In this document: positions 32,961-44,250 of the stretch, one piece after another
How the letters are laid out: every line of letters starts with the position of its first letter
Position numbering within the stretch: position 1 is the first letter of the stretch
Assembly (NCBI GenBank): GCA_015680685.1
Contig: MNCI01004801.1
Coordinates: forward strand, 801,780-865,779
Direction of reading: 5' to 3'
Length of the DNA stretch: 64,000 bases
From: Gnetum montanum
Lineage: Eukaryota > Streptophyta > Gnetopsida > Gnetales > Gnetaceae
Notes under the pieces: model-generated
What the model saw: only the letters and a program-made list of their open reading frames with translations
Told to the model about the DNA's origin: nothing
Database searches by the model: none
Position numbers and translations under genes: made by a program

Positions 32961-34094
32961 CACTAGCCTACTAATCTATTGTTGTAATCAAACAACATGT
33001 CTTCATCAACCTGCTACATGAATTCATCACATGAACACTGACAACATTGCTACTGCTCAATTTTGTTTATCTGCAGTTGCACGCGGTGTCTCCATCCCAT
33101 CGGTTGCATCCAAGTTTAAAGTGTTAAGCTAACTCATTCACTCATGGTTTTCTTTTCTTCTTGGAGTTGTGTTTATAGGATGACACCCAGAGGTGTTCAT
33201 GCACGGATGCACTTCATCATGGTGACAAGGTACCACATTATTCCTGATGCATGTAACCAGGTTAATCAAACCGTTTACAAGTACTTTCCCAGTTCCCCAA
33301 ATATTTCTTATTCCCTAACATGTTCTCTCTATCCTATTCAGTTACATTTCCTGGATACATCCCAGTCACCCCAAAACTATGAGCACATGGTTGCACACTA
33401 TAACTTTCTAGGCAGTCACAACACATAGCACAACACATGAAACAGATACAAGCACACGAGCATGAGTATAACATTGAAAGAGAACTTTGTCCAAAACAGA
33501 AAAAAATCAAAGAGAAAAATCCATCACAAGACCCTTGGCACTTCCCATACAAGCCCCAGGCGGGAAGGTACTTCTCTTAGAAGAAAACACTCGTGTCTCA
33601 AACAATCATGTTGCATCACACCACGTGGCTTTGGCTGTTGGACAACGGGTTTCCTTTGACACTCAACAAAGGTCCTGTTTCTCCAAAGAACACACCACCT
33701 CACTGTGTGGCTTTGGTTGTGACAACAAGTTCTATTAAACAGGATACAAGAGTCTCGTTCCTCCAAAGGACGCACATCCCATGCCTTGGTCCCAAGTCTG
33801 CTAGATACTGGCTACTAACAAGGACCAACATGATGTGTTCACACAAGAGCATTCCTCTTCCCACAGTTAAAAAAAACCATCCCTTCAGCAATCTCCAATC
33901 TCACAGTTACAAACCTTCTCCCTATACATCTCAAAACCTCATTTCCCGATCCCATGTACTTCTACACACGGTGCGATGACATCTGGACAAGTGCCAAATA
34001 ACAATGCTTGATACCCAGTTGCTCGTGGTGTTTTGTACTTCTTTGTCGATGCCTCTCGGGTAGATTCCTCCAGGCTTCAACAAAGAGTGACCAA
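32961..34094 (+). other. E2 3' untranslated region
   Basis: Only short frames; no recognised protein. A two-to-three copy imperfect repeat (ACGTGGCTTTGGCTGTTGGACA, then TGTGTGGCTTTGGTTGTGAC) covers about 33590-33790. The sequence before the LTR is CAAAGAGTGACCAA, a weak polypurine tract. Confidence 0.5.
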
Positions 34095-36234
34095 TGAAAA
34101 CACCATAAAAGTTTGTCCTAGCACTTTCAGACAAGATTCAAGCTAAGTCATGCAGCTACCCAAGCATGAATACAGCATGACCAAACTTGGAGGCCTCTGA
34201 AACAACCCTTGATGGTTCATGATTCAATAGGCAAGGTTCCCCTGGGGCCCACAGGTGATTGCACCAGCTTACAGCATCTAGAATCAAAATTTTTAGGCTC
34301 AAAATGCTTGGTTTTTGCTAAGTACACTTTGGTTACACTGTCGCTTATGCTACACAACGTAAGGATCAGCGTAACCAACTTTTGGAGCCCCAAAACTGAG
34401 TCAAAATAGGTTGAAATTAAGCACAAGGACCCCTCATGACCTTCACCAAGGCCCCCAGCAGCTGCCAACCTCCAGAAAATCAAAATTTGGGCCTTAAATA
34501 ACATATTTTTAGTTGATTACGCTGGAGCTATATTTTCATACACTGCACAGCCTATGAATAGCATGACCAAGATAAAATAGCCCAATTTAGGAATCTCAAG
34601 GAAATGTTTTGACATGGATTTGACTCCTGGGGGTTGGACAATAGTTTTTTATGATCAGAAGCTCCAGAAACTCAAAGATTGGCCCTCAAATAATGCATTC
34701 TTTAGTTCATATGTTGAGCTTATGCTACATAGCGTAAGCACAGCATAACCAAGTAAAAATAGGGTAAAACAAGTAGTTTTAGGTAGCATCTTTGACACTC
34801 GAGCAACCCACAGGGATTGGCAGCACTCGTACTTGTTCACAGGCTTGAAAAACTCCAAATTTGGACCTCAAATATGCCATTTTAACTTGATGACATTGGG
34901 GTTACTTTTTAATACGCTCCACAACGTATGAGCAGTGTAACCACACAAAATAGGCCCAAAATTGCATCAAAATGAGTCAAAAGATAGCATCCGGAGCACC
35001 CTGAAGGACAAGCAACACTCAGGCATTAAGAAATAGGCATCAGCATACAAAACCTAGCTTCAGAGATGGCAGTTTCACTTGGTCACACTGAGGCTTACGT
35101 TGGCCAGCGTAAGCCTAGCATAACCAACTCAAAGTGATCCAAAATAGCATCAAATCCAAGGTAAAATCAGGTCAAATTTGACCTGAAAAATCCTCCAGAC
35201 ATCAAACATGCAGATCTACCTTTAGAATAGGCTTCAGAGGTCAAAATTCGGTTCAAAATGCACTATTTTTGTTGCACATGCTAAACAGTGTATGGCAGCG
35301 TATGATACAACATGTGCACTTGTGATGCTGAATTCCCATATGTTGGACACTAGATGCTGACGTCGAGACATGCCAAAGCTTGCCAAGACATGCTGATGAA
35401 GAAAATAGCACACCAAAGCATAGATCCAGAGGCCAGAGACACAATTCTTTATTGTAACATAAAGATTCTTTTGTAAATTTCAAATTCTCTCAGCGTGCCA
35501 AGTTCATACACTGTGGGCTTCATACGCCAGTGTAAAATTTGGTCATGCTAGATGCTGCACATTGTAACATTTTGTGCATCTGGTTAATGCACACACCTAT
35601 CACCCAATTCAAATTTTTCTCACCCCACAGCCACTAATCTTCTCCCAGATCTGAATCTCACACCCAAAATTCTATAAATCTCCTATTTTTCTGCTAGATC
35701 AAGGTTTAAAAATTGGAATCTCATGCTCTTAGGAAATCTAGGCATCAATCTCATACACTGGGCTTCATACAGACTTGGATGCTATACACTTGTAATCCAA
35801 AACCTACATCTTCCCAGCATCCGTTCTCATCCATTGGGGCTAAACATTTGCCTTGCGACCAATCCACAACTGTGTTCTGACCAGTGCACATTATAATTAT
35901 TTATCAATACAAACAGTTTGCATTATTGCCTAGATTCTTATAGTTTACATTATTTTTCCTATTCACATTTTTCCTATCTGTGTTATTTAAATAGTTTACA
36001 TTCGTTTTCATTTGTTTACGTTCAGTTTTGCATTTGTTTACGTATAACCCAACGCATCGCAATTGCGTATGTTTGGGGAAGTCCTCGTTTGATTTGCGTG
36101 CAGATCATTCAAGGCACTCTACCTCTATTAATTTCTAGCTTGCCCTCAGCCGAAGGCAAGGTCTTACTATTTCATCTGTAGATCTCTCAACGTCCATTCA
36201 TTCTAGCCTCTCGCTGACGATTTCAAACGATACA
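34095..36234 (+). repeat. E2 3' LTR (2140 bp)
   Basis: Starts TGAAAACACCAT and ends ACGATACA. It is followed by the TSD AATGG (36235-36239). It carries the same 190-bp unit organisation and TATA box as the 5' LTR. Confidence 0.9.
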
Positions 36235-36239
36235 AATGG
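36235..36239. repeat. Target site duplication of E2 (right), AATGG
   Basis: Matches 26073-26077 directly outside the 3' LTR. Confidence 0.9.
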
Positions 36240-36680
36240 TTTAAGTAATTAAGTAATTAATTAAGCTAAAATAAGCCAAATTAAATAGTAATTAATAAAG
36301 CACATAAGTACAACCACTTTGAGCGTATGCTTGGCACTTGGTAATCCAATAACACTTAGCATTTGGTAACCTAGTAGCATTAAACATGTTCAGGATGTAT
36401 ACGGACAGTGGAAACAAATGCTTATGTTAGGATTAGTTAGGTGTAGCTAGTTAGATTAAATTAGAAATTTAATTATTTTATTCATTATTTTGTATTCTTA
36501 AGTGACTTAAAACATAAAATTTAAAAATGATAAAAATCATATGAGTCAGTTGCACTTAACCATACCTTTGCATTTCACAAGTGTAATTGGGAAGATAATG
36601 ATTGTAAAGGTTAGTTTCACTTCCTAAATGCTAGTGTACATAGAAGGCTTGGACATGTGGAAGAAAAATCTATCAATATT
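36240..36680. other. AT-rich stretch after E2, probable rest of E4 LTR
   Basis: TTAAGTAATTAAGTAATTAATTAAGC and further AT-rich sequence. By the E2 target site it should continue the E4 LTR. I saw no CTCATCA end and no gene. Confidence 0.4.
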
Positions 36681-37690
36681 TTTTAAGAAAAAGATATAAT
36701 TAAAAAAAAAATTGATAATGAAAGTCATGTTAGGAAGATCCACCTCAAGAAGAAGATGAGCCATTAAGAAGGTAAAGTCAGGTAAGATAAAATCTTGAGT
36801 ATTTTTATTCATATGTTTTTTGTATTAGTAATGCTCCTCAAACCTATAAAGAAGCTTGTAATTCAAAAGTTATTAAAGTTTGGAAAAATTCTATGGATGA
36901 GGAAATGAAATCACTAATAACAATGAGGTATTAACTTAGTGATAAGACACTTTATTTGGAAGCTCCATGTCATGGGTTTGATTTCAGTGAGAAATGTTGA
37001 GTTACATTAAGTTCTAATTAAACTATATATCTTAGGGTGTACCTATGTATCATTTATTTCTAGTTTCAACTATGTATTAGACAACATAAGATATAATATA
37101 AGCTTTTTAGTGGAAATGCTCAATAGATACTAAAGTAATCCTAGCATTGAGCATTAGAAAGCCCAAAAGACTCATGATGTATTTGTAAAGAACTAAAAAT
37201 CATAAACTTACATATAGGCACAACAACCAAGTAAAGTAGTTGGATATTTAGATTTTGATTTTACTAGATATGTAGATTCTAGAAAATCAACTTATGGATA
37301 TGAATTTCTATTCACTAGAGAAGCCATATTTTGGAAGAGTGCTAGGTAAACCATAATTATCTTGTCTTCAATGGACGTAGAATTCATTGCTTACCATAAA
37401 GCTACATCATATGCATTATGATTGAGAAATTTTATTACTAGCCTAAGAATTGTTGATTCCATCACAAGGACAATGAAGTTATATTATGATAATTTTTCTA
37501 TAATTTTCTTTTTCAAGATGATTAAAAATGGAAGTCACAGCAAACACATTGATATAAAGGACCTTGCTATTAAGGATAGAGTTAAGAAGCATGAAGTTTA
37601 TATTCAACATATTAGCACTGATTTCATGATTGTTGATTACATGAATAAAGCTTTACTAGCAAAATAGTACATCAATCATGTGAATGATAT
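36680..37690 (+). pseudogene. Ty1/copia pol relic (RT start and RNase H)
   Basis: The beginning of a copia RT is readable at about 36820-36925 (PQTYKEACNSKVIKVWKNSM). It is interrupted by a SINE-like insert and a deletion of most of RT. RNase H follows at about 37230-37670: VGYLDFDFTRYVDSRKSTYG, IFWKSAR, SSMDVEFIAYHKATSYAL, LRNFI, YYDNFSIIFF, HIDIKDLAIKDRV, IQHISTDFMIVDYMNKAL. The order is that of a copia polyprotein C terminus (D...RKST.G, EAE.IA, D.K.HI, D..TK). Stops are present. No LTRs were identified. Confidence 0.85.
36924..36990 (+). mobile_element. tRNA-derived SINE head inside copia relic
   Basis: GAGGTATTAACTTAGTGAT has a D-arm/A-box-like core (ATTAACTTAGTGAT, 36930-36943). B-box-like GGGTTTGATTT lies at 36974-36984. 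Between them ACACTTTATTTGGAAGCTCC reads like an anticodon arm. The layout is that of a diverged tRNA in a Pol III SINE. The body probably extends to about 37090; no TSD was found. Confidence 0.5.
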
Positions 37691-38040
37691 GGAACTTATT
37701 ACTTTATTTCATATATAATTTTCTTGTTACTTAGATTTATAAATCATTACAAATTTCTTGGATAATAATAAATACATGTATTTTTGGTGCACATATATAT
37801 GTTAGTATGATAAAATTAGGATCCTAGGTGATTTATGAAATATCTATTCATAAAGAAATAGCTCTTAAAATGCTCACTTAAAAAGTGTTATAGTTTGTAA
37901 TACATGGAAAGTAATATTCAAGCTTAAGGAAGTAGTAAGGCTTCTTAAAATGTAATAGTTCATTAATAAAAGGAATACCATAAGTGATTATAGATGAAAT
38001 AAAGACCCTTATATCTTCAAAAGGGGGTTTTGATTTTGTG
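37691..38040. other. AT-rich spacer between copia relic and E3
   Basis: The first bases still read as a copia C terminus. The rest shows no gene, LTR or repeat that I can support. Confidence 0.4.
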
Positions 38041-39060
38041 ACAGTGAGGATGAGTTAACCAAAGATGAGGTGGCTAATCAGAAAACCTTGCCACTCAAAA
38101 AATTGAAATATGAAATCATGGCTAAGAAGGATCAATTATGGGACTCTATGGACAACAAGTTTTAGTCTATCTTAAAAATTATTGAAGATTCCAAGGAGAA
38201 AAGTGATGATCATGAGCACTAAAGACGTAAGGAAGCTGAACATGCCATATCCAAGGGTAAGGATAAGATGGCTACAATAAAGATGGTTGTGGATAGTGAC
38301 TCAAATGATGATTGTGGGTGTGATATCTACCAGTATGAACATCCCAAGGGATTTTGTCTAATTATGTCACACTTGCAGGAATCTAGGGTAAATGCCTTAC
38401 ATCCATGACTTGCACAAAGGTAAACACCCAAACGATTGCCTTATCCACAAGGCAACACTCAACAGTTCCACCAACCACAACAATATTATCCAAGTGGAAC
38501 TACACTACAACCCTATGAATTCTACCAATAGTGGTAGTGACCACAATCATGGGTGTTAGCACCTCTAAGATAGCAATACCCTTACTAGTAACCAGATTCC
38601 TATGGTTACTATGTTTAGCAACCTTCATCTCCATGGTACTCCTCTAGTCATGTTGCTACTTAACAACCTCACCACTACCCTCCTGAAGTGTACCAACGAT
38701 CCTATCCAAAGAGGGATGCCACCTACTATCCTCATGCTCCTCCTATTCTTGAACCAACTCCTCTATCTCCTACATAGCTACCACCTACTCCATCCATGCA
38801 AGGTGAATTTCCTACCCAACCACAACAAAGAAACACTATGAGGACAGTTAATCTGCAACTAGCTAACCAACCAAGTGTGTCAGAACCACGATCAATGAAA
38901 AGATTCTTCTTCTAACCTTGTAGTCCACCAAAGCCCTCAAACACATTAATGGTTGGTAATCTTACTCCTCCATCTTCCTCTATCTCACCTTTATCTAAGT
39001 CCTCTTCAAACCAAAATTCCTCTCAAATCCATACTATAATGTTGACCCATGCTATATCTA
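38040..39060 (+). pseudogene. gag: E3 gag C-terminal part
   Basis: KKDQLWDSMDNKF and SILKIIEDSKEKSDD resemble EA gag (VDQMWDSLDSRI, VLKIVEESE). A long Pro/Gln/Tyr-rich region follows (QFHQPQQYYPSG, PPEVYQRSYPKRDA, APPILEPTPLSPT). It has several stops, and the capsid core is missing at the left truncation. Confidence 0.65.
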
Positions 39061-39338
39061 ATTAGATTGGAGTCAGTAACCTACTCAGGAAGTTAGCTAA
39101 TCTTGGAAGTCCCATAGTATATTTGTAAATTTCTGGGAATAAGCCTTGTAAAGCTCTTCTAGACTCTAGTTCTAGTGTTAATTTGATCTCACATGAAATG
39201 TACACGATGTGGAACTTTCCTCCCTTGAAGAAGAGCAATATCTGGCTAGAACTAGTAAACAAATCCATAACTATTTTTTTGAGACTAGTAGAGGACATCA
39301 TAACCACCCTTTTTGTGTGGTTATATCCTACCAACTTC

Positions 39339-39343
39339 CTAGT
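39339..39343. repeat. Target site duplication CTAGT (left)
   Basis: CTAGT precedes TGTTGGC and is repeated at 40948-40952. Confidence 0.9.
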
Positions 39344-40947
39344 TGTTGGCACATTTTGGCCATTTCATGGAACAGGTTGGCATGATAAAACTGGTTAAAA
39401 GTTTTTGCAATTTGATAGTTGAAAAAGTCAATGGCAATTCCCAAAGGTGCCTATTTCTAGCTTGTCAGTCTTCAGGAGATGCACGAAACAAAAGAAGATA
39501 TAAAGTAAGATCCTGATGACATGGAAATTTCCATCGGTGACTCCTCTCGCATAGTTTCAGGACCAATTTTATCTTTCAGGGAATCCAGAAAAAGTGTAAC
39601 TTCAAGGAGCAATGGCAGCCGTGAATTCAAGGATGATGTAAAAAAAAAAGAAAATGATGAAAATGGAAAGAAAGAACTAAATATCTTAACTTCATCCTCA
39701 AGGACTTGAAAGGAAGAAGAAAAGGAAGAACAAAGGAGAGAAAAGGAAGAACAAAAGGAAGAACAAAGGAAGAAAAAAGGAAGAACATTGGATCACACTT
39801 GGGATCAAAGAAGATTTGTAAAGCAGATTGTTTGCAAGATGGCTTGCTAGAATAAAGATTTCAGCCTCTTTGTCATGGTCCTGTGAGTTATGCATTTCAT
39901 TTTTTGTTTTGTTTAAATTGCTTAGCTAGTGGTTTAGATAGTATCATCCTTGGCAAGTAATTTTGGGATTTTTAGATTGCTCTTACTGTTCTTGTTGCCC
40001 GATAGAAATTTCTATTAAAATTTTGCCATAGAAGCGCTTGTGTTTAAAAGCCTTAAGAGCATTTTAGTAGTAAATTTCATTATTGTGCAACGTGTGGGAA
40101 CTGCTATTGGGATTGTTGTAAGAGAGCCTCTGTTTGTAGTCACGCCGTTGAACAATTCAGTAGTCGAGAGGGTTCAGAAAATCTTTGGTATTTTGATGGG
40201 ACCAGAATAGCTTCTTTTTATCTTTAAAGTGAATTCTCGTGGTATTTCAATCAGAAATTGTCAAGTCTTTTAAAGGTTCTGTTTGAATGCAATCGTTGAC
40301 ATCTATTATCTAGTCAAAATGGAGTCTCGTACGTGGTAGTTTACGCAGCAATTTTTGGTAGCATAGTAGGATTGTCTTGAAGATATTGCTTGTTTGAGCC
40401 TTGGAAGTTTGAACAATTCGTAGATATTGAATTTGGGATAGCTTTATTGCGAAGTGTTTACTCGTGTCATTTTACCTTGTTTAAATATTTGAGGTCTACA
40501 CAAATCTGCTTTCTTTTCTTTTCTGCTTATTTCCATTGAATCTTGCTCTATTTCTAGTTTTCTTGTGGAACTATCTCTTTCTTTGGGGAAAATTAGGAGT
40601 AGATTGCGGAGTTGTGCTCAAATGTTTTTGCAAAATTTTATTTGTTACAAGTAGGTATTATAAGGACCACATAGACTAGGCAATTGAACAAAATAGGAAA
40701 TTTTCACGAACTCACAGTACTTGGCAAAGTTGGCTGAATCTCTTTAAAGTAAGTCATTTGTAGTTTACATACAATGCAATCGTTACATTTTTCACAACCG
40801 CACGCCGCAACAGCACACACACATACTCACATTAACTACTTAATTTATTTGGAGGTATCTAGGCCTTGGTGTTGCCAGAGACTAGCAGGCATCTAAATCT
40901 TGTTCGAGGACACTCGTTGGCGGTCGCATCCCAAACGGTCGCCAACA
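39344..40947. mobile_element. Solo LTR (1604 bp), TGTTGGC...GCCAACA
   Basis: A perfect 7-bp terminal inverted repeat with TG...CA ends and a 5-bp TSD CTAGT on both sides. No second internal LTR, PBS or coding region was found, so this is best read as a solo LTR left by LTR-LTR recombination. It contains a GGAAGAA-rich purine tract (39705-39790). It interrupts the E3 protease. Confidence 0.85.
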
Positions 40948-40952
40948 CTAGT
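40948..40952. repeat. Target site duplication CTAGT (right)
   Basis: Follows GCCAACA; copy of 39339-39343. Confidence 0.9.
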
Positions 40953-41275
40953 AATCAAGGTCGGTGGAGAACTACAAAGGAAACTTCCCAATTATCATGG
41001 GAAGGGCATGGTTAAGCACTGTTGATGCCAAAATGGGCATTAGAGATCTTTCCTTAGAAATATCTAAAGAAAATAAAAGTGGAAAGATTGAGAAGAAGAG
41101 GGTTCCATATACTACGTACAATGATTCGGGGTGCCATTGTGTGTAGAAGCTATGGTCAATGAAATGAACATCTATCTCTACATGCAAGTAATGTGCACCA
41201 AAAGTTGAAATTCAAAGATGTCTATACGCAGCAACCACAAAACAAGAAGGTCTAATACATGGAACCTACTGAGGG

Positions 41276-41347
41276 CCTAATGTATGAATACATTACAAGT
41301 ATGGATGAGGTCCTAATGTATGAATACATTACAAGTATGGATGAACT
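41276..41347 (+). repeat. 36-bp in-frame tandem duplication
   Basis: CCTAATGTATGAATACATTA and 16 further bases are repeated exactly or nearly so at 41276 and 41312. This gives a doubled peptide LMYEYITSMDE in the protease-RT linker of E3. Confidence 0.9.
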
Positions 41348-41349
41348 CG

Positions 41350-42350
41350 AGCAAGTTCACCACCAACTCTCTAAGGGAGTAAATGATAATATGAATTGGG
41401 AAGAGTTGGAGATTCTTAATATTTTTAAACAAGAACCCCTTGAATTAAAGACATTACTAGCTGGAATGAAGTATGTGTTCTTGAAAAATGGAAGGCCAGT
41501 CATTATTAATACCCAGCTTGCTATAGAACAAAAGAAGATGTTGACGAAGGTTGTGCAAAAATGGTCAGAAACCTTTGCTTGGTCATATTCTAAGATCACT
41601 AGAATAGATCTAAGAATATGCCAACACTAAATATATACTAATCCTACTATTAAGCCAAAATGATAGCCGCAGTGGCATTTGAATCCTAAATTAAAATAGA
41701 TCGTCAAAGAGGACATTGGATAAATCCTCAAGGTGGGATTCATCTACCCTATTGTACATAGTGAGTGGATTAGTCCACTCATGATCATACCCAAAAAAGG
41801 AGGGAAATGGTAGGTGTGCATCGTCTTTTGGCTACTTAATATGGCAACTTTCAAAGATCATTTTCCATTTCCTTTTGTTGACCAAGTATTGGACACCATT
41901 TCTAGGCACAACTATTACAACTTTTTAGATGATTATAGTGGCTATAACCAAATCTAGATTAAACAAGAGGACCAAACAAAGATGACTTTCACAAGTCCTT
42001 GGGAAACTTTTGCTTATTTTCAGATGCCCTTCGGTCTATGTAATGCCCCAGCTACATTCCAACAATTAGTCCTTAGCATTTTCCAACAACAAATCGGTAG
42101 TGGGGTAGAAGTCTTTATGGATGACTTTTCTACATACGAAGCTAGGTTTGAGCAAGCCTTGGACCATCTTGAGTAGGTGTTAAGGAGATGTGTTGAAACA
42201 AACCTCTAGCTTAATTGCAAAAAAACCATCTTATGGTCTAGGAAGGCATAGTCTTGGGGCACCATATCTCAAAAGTAGAAATCTAGGTGGACCCTAAAAA
42301 ATAATGGTCGTCCAAGGAATAAGCCATCAGCCAGAAATAGTTAAAGAACT
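41350..42350 (+). pseudogene. E3 reverse transcriptase
   Basis: The linker frame ends near 41630 (INTQLAIEQKKMLTKVVQKW). RT follows with stops: QWHLNPKLK, SEWISPLMIIPKKGGKW, FKDHFPFPFVDQVLD, YYNFLDDYSGYNQI, FTSPWETFAYFQMPFGLCNA and PATFQ. The catalytic motif VFMDDFSTYE (42110-42139) keeps both Asp residues, and LNCKKT appears downstream. The open core is 41982-42176. At least six nonsense changes rule out function. Confidence 0.9.
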
Positions 42351-42429
42351 GCAGCCATTCCTTGGTCATACTAGCTATTACTGATACTTCATCAAGAATT
42401 TCTCCAAAATCACCAAGCCATTGGTTGAA

Positions 42430-42900
42430 TTAACAAAAAAAGATGCATCATTTGTCTAGACCCCTACATGTGAAACAACATTTCAGCAACTAAAGTAGAT
42501 GCTTGTCGAAACCCCAATTCCAAAAGCACCTAATTGGTCTAGGTCATTTCATGTGATGCCTGATGCATCGAAATATGCTTTGGGAGTAATGCTACGTAGC
42601 TAGATGATCAAAAAAATCCATATTACATTCATTGCACAAGCCAAAGTATTGCAGGTGCACAGCTAAACTACACCACCATGGAAAAGGAGTTGATGGCAGT
42701 GGCTTTTGCATTAGAAAAGTTCAGGAACTATGTGCTTGGTTATAAAGTGTTTGTGCACAAAAATCATAGCACCATTTAGTTTCTAATGAATAAATCAATG
42801 GTGAGCCCCTATGTCATATGGTGGCTCCTAATTTGCAAGAGTTCGATCTTACAATGGTAGATCAAAAAGATGTGGAAAATGTGATCACTGATCACTTATC
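42430..42900 (+). pseudogene. E3 RNase H domain
   Basis: FHVMPDASKYALGVML supplies the first Asp block. In another frame YTTMEKELMAVAFALEKFRN and YVLGYKVFVHKNHS give the Glu block and the following strand, where the usual (T/S)DH is KNH. Stops and frameshifts are present. Confidence 0.8.
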
Positions 42901-43129
42901 ATCGCTAAGATGGGACGACAAGGAGAAAGAGAGCTCCTTATCTGATCAGTTCCCTAATGAATCTCTTCTTGTAGGGGCTATTAATGCATAAATTCCCAAT
43001 GAACAAAAATGGTATGAAACCATCCTTACTTATCTGCTCAAGCAAGAACTACCACAAGGGCTAAATACTAGAAAGAAACAATAGTTTTGTCACCAAGTAA
43101 AGCATTTCATGGAAATCAATAGGAACCTT

Positions 43130-44250
43130 TATAAAGTATGTCCTGATGGCCTAGTACACTAGTGTGTCTCTGACATGAATCAACTACATATTCTCCAGGA
43201 TGCTCATGAAGGCCCTTGTGGGGGCCATTATGCTAGGAGATGCACGGCCATAAAAATCCTCATGGTAGGATATTACTAGCCAACAATCTTTAGGGATGCA
43301 CACCAATTCATCCATGTTTGTGATCATTGTTAGAGCGATGGTGGAATGATAGCTCAAATGGAGGGGTCACAATAATGCATTCAACCTCTCAAGCCATTTG
43401 ATATTTGGGGCATTGAATTTATGGGTCCCATTGCACCTTTGTCAATTGGAAAGGCATATATAATAGTCACAATTGACTATTTCACTAAGTGGGCAGAAGC
43501 AGTAGCCGTCACCAACTATACATCCACTACTGCTACTTAGTTTATACAATATAATATCATGAATAGGTTTGGTATGCCTCATGCATTAATTTTTAAAAAT
43601 GGAACTCATTTTACAGGTGCTACCTTCTGAAAACTTATGTAGCACTTGGGGGTTGAGCACAAACTCACAATACCTTATCACGCTCAAGCCAATGGTTAAG
43701 CTAAGGTCACTAATCAAGAGATTACAAAAATTCTAACGTGTACTATTAACAAATACGAAATAGACTGGAGCACCAAATTAAACAATTCCCTTTCGGTCTA
43801 TCACTCCACATGAAAGCTTACCTTAGGTTATTCTCCCTATGAGCTCATGTATAGAAAACTACCAACACAGCCCATCCAATTCGAGCTCCATACACTCTCT
43901 ACAACCTATGACCTTGACCTAGATCTAAGTTTAGCACAAAGAGAAAAATTAATGAACCTCAACTTGCTAGATGAAAATTGGTTAATTTTCCTATCATCTA
44001 ATGAAATGCATAAGGCATTCAACAAGAAATTCCATGACCTCAAAATAAGAAAATTCAAGTTTCAACCAAGAGACAAGGTTGTCTACTGGAATCTTGCACA
44101 CGTATCTCAATGAACCAAATTTCAAACATTGTGGGAAGGACCTTACATTATTGATGAGAATTTTTCATCTGGGGCCATGATTATCTATAAACCTGACAAC
44201 CCAGATAAGAAACAATTAGTCAACACCCAATAGCTAAACCCTTTCCATGA
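43130..44250 (+). pseudogene. E3 integrase
   Basis: The zinc finger is read in AHEGPCGGHYARRCTAIKIL and HVCDHC. The catalytic core is FDIWGIEFMGPIAP (first Asp replaced by Glu), ALIFKNGTHFTG (second Asp replaced by Asn) and HAQANGxAKVTNQEI (Glu replaced by Ala/Lys). The C-terminal region LGYSPYELMYRKLPTQPI, KFQPRDKVVYW and LWEGPYIIDENFSSGAMI is well conserved, with an open part at 43847-44113. All three catalytic positions are altered, so the relic is old. Confidence 0.85.

Larger units (their letters stand above)
26078..36234 (+). mobile_element. E2: 10.2-kb gag-protease-only LTR retrotransposon
   Basis: A complete element with TSD AATGG. The 5' LTR is 26078-28227, the PBS 28234-28252, gag about 29059-30930, protease about 31690-32200, spacer arrays 32444-32960 and the 3' LTR 34095-36234. 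There is no room for, and no trace of, RT, RNase H or integrase. PBS type, gag, protease and arrays relate it to E1 and E0. It is therefore a non-autonomous partner-dependent element. The coding parts now carry stops. Confidence 0.9.
39060..41150 (+). pseudogene. E3 protease, split by solo LTR 39344-40947
   Basis: The left piece (about 39110-39343) has the active-site region CKALLDSSSSVNLISHEMY, where related proteases have D-(L/S/T)-G, and then LVEDIITTLFVWLYPTNFLV. The right piece (40953-41146) has NFPIIMGRAWLSTVDAKMGI, the C-terminal (I/L)(I/L)GR..L..A block. A 1.6-kb solo LTR lies exactly between them. The loss of the active-site Gly indicates inactivity independent of the insertion. Confidence 0.8.

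Noticed and set aside
33462-33979. Overlapping plus-strand frames as an accessory protein of E2
   Set aside because: Three frames overlap with no codon preference or domain, and an imperfect direct repeat explains the shared words.
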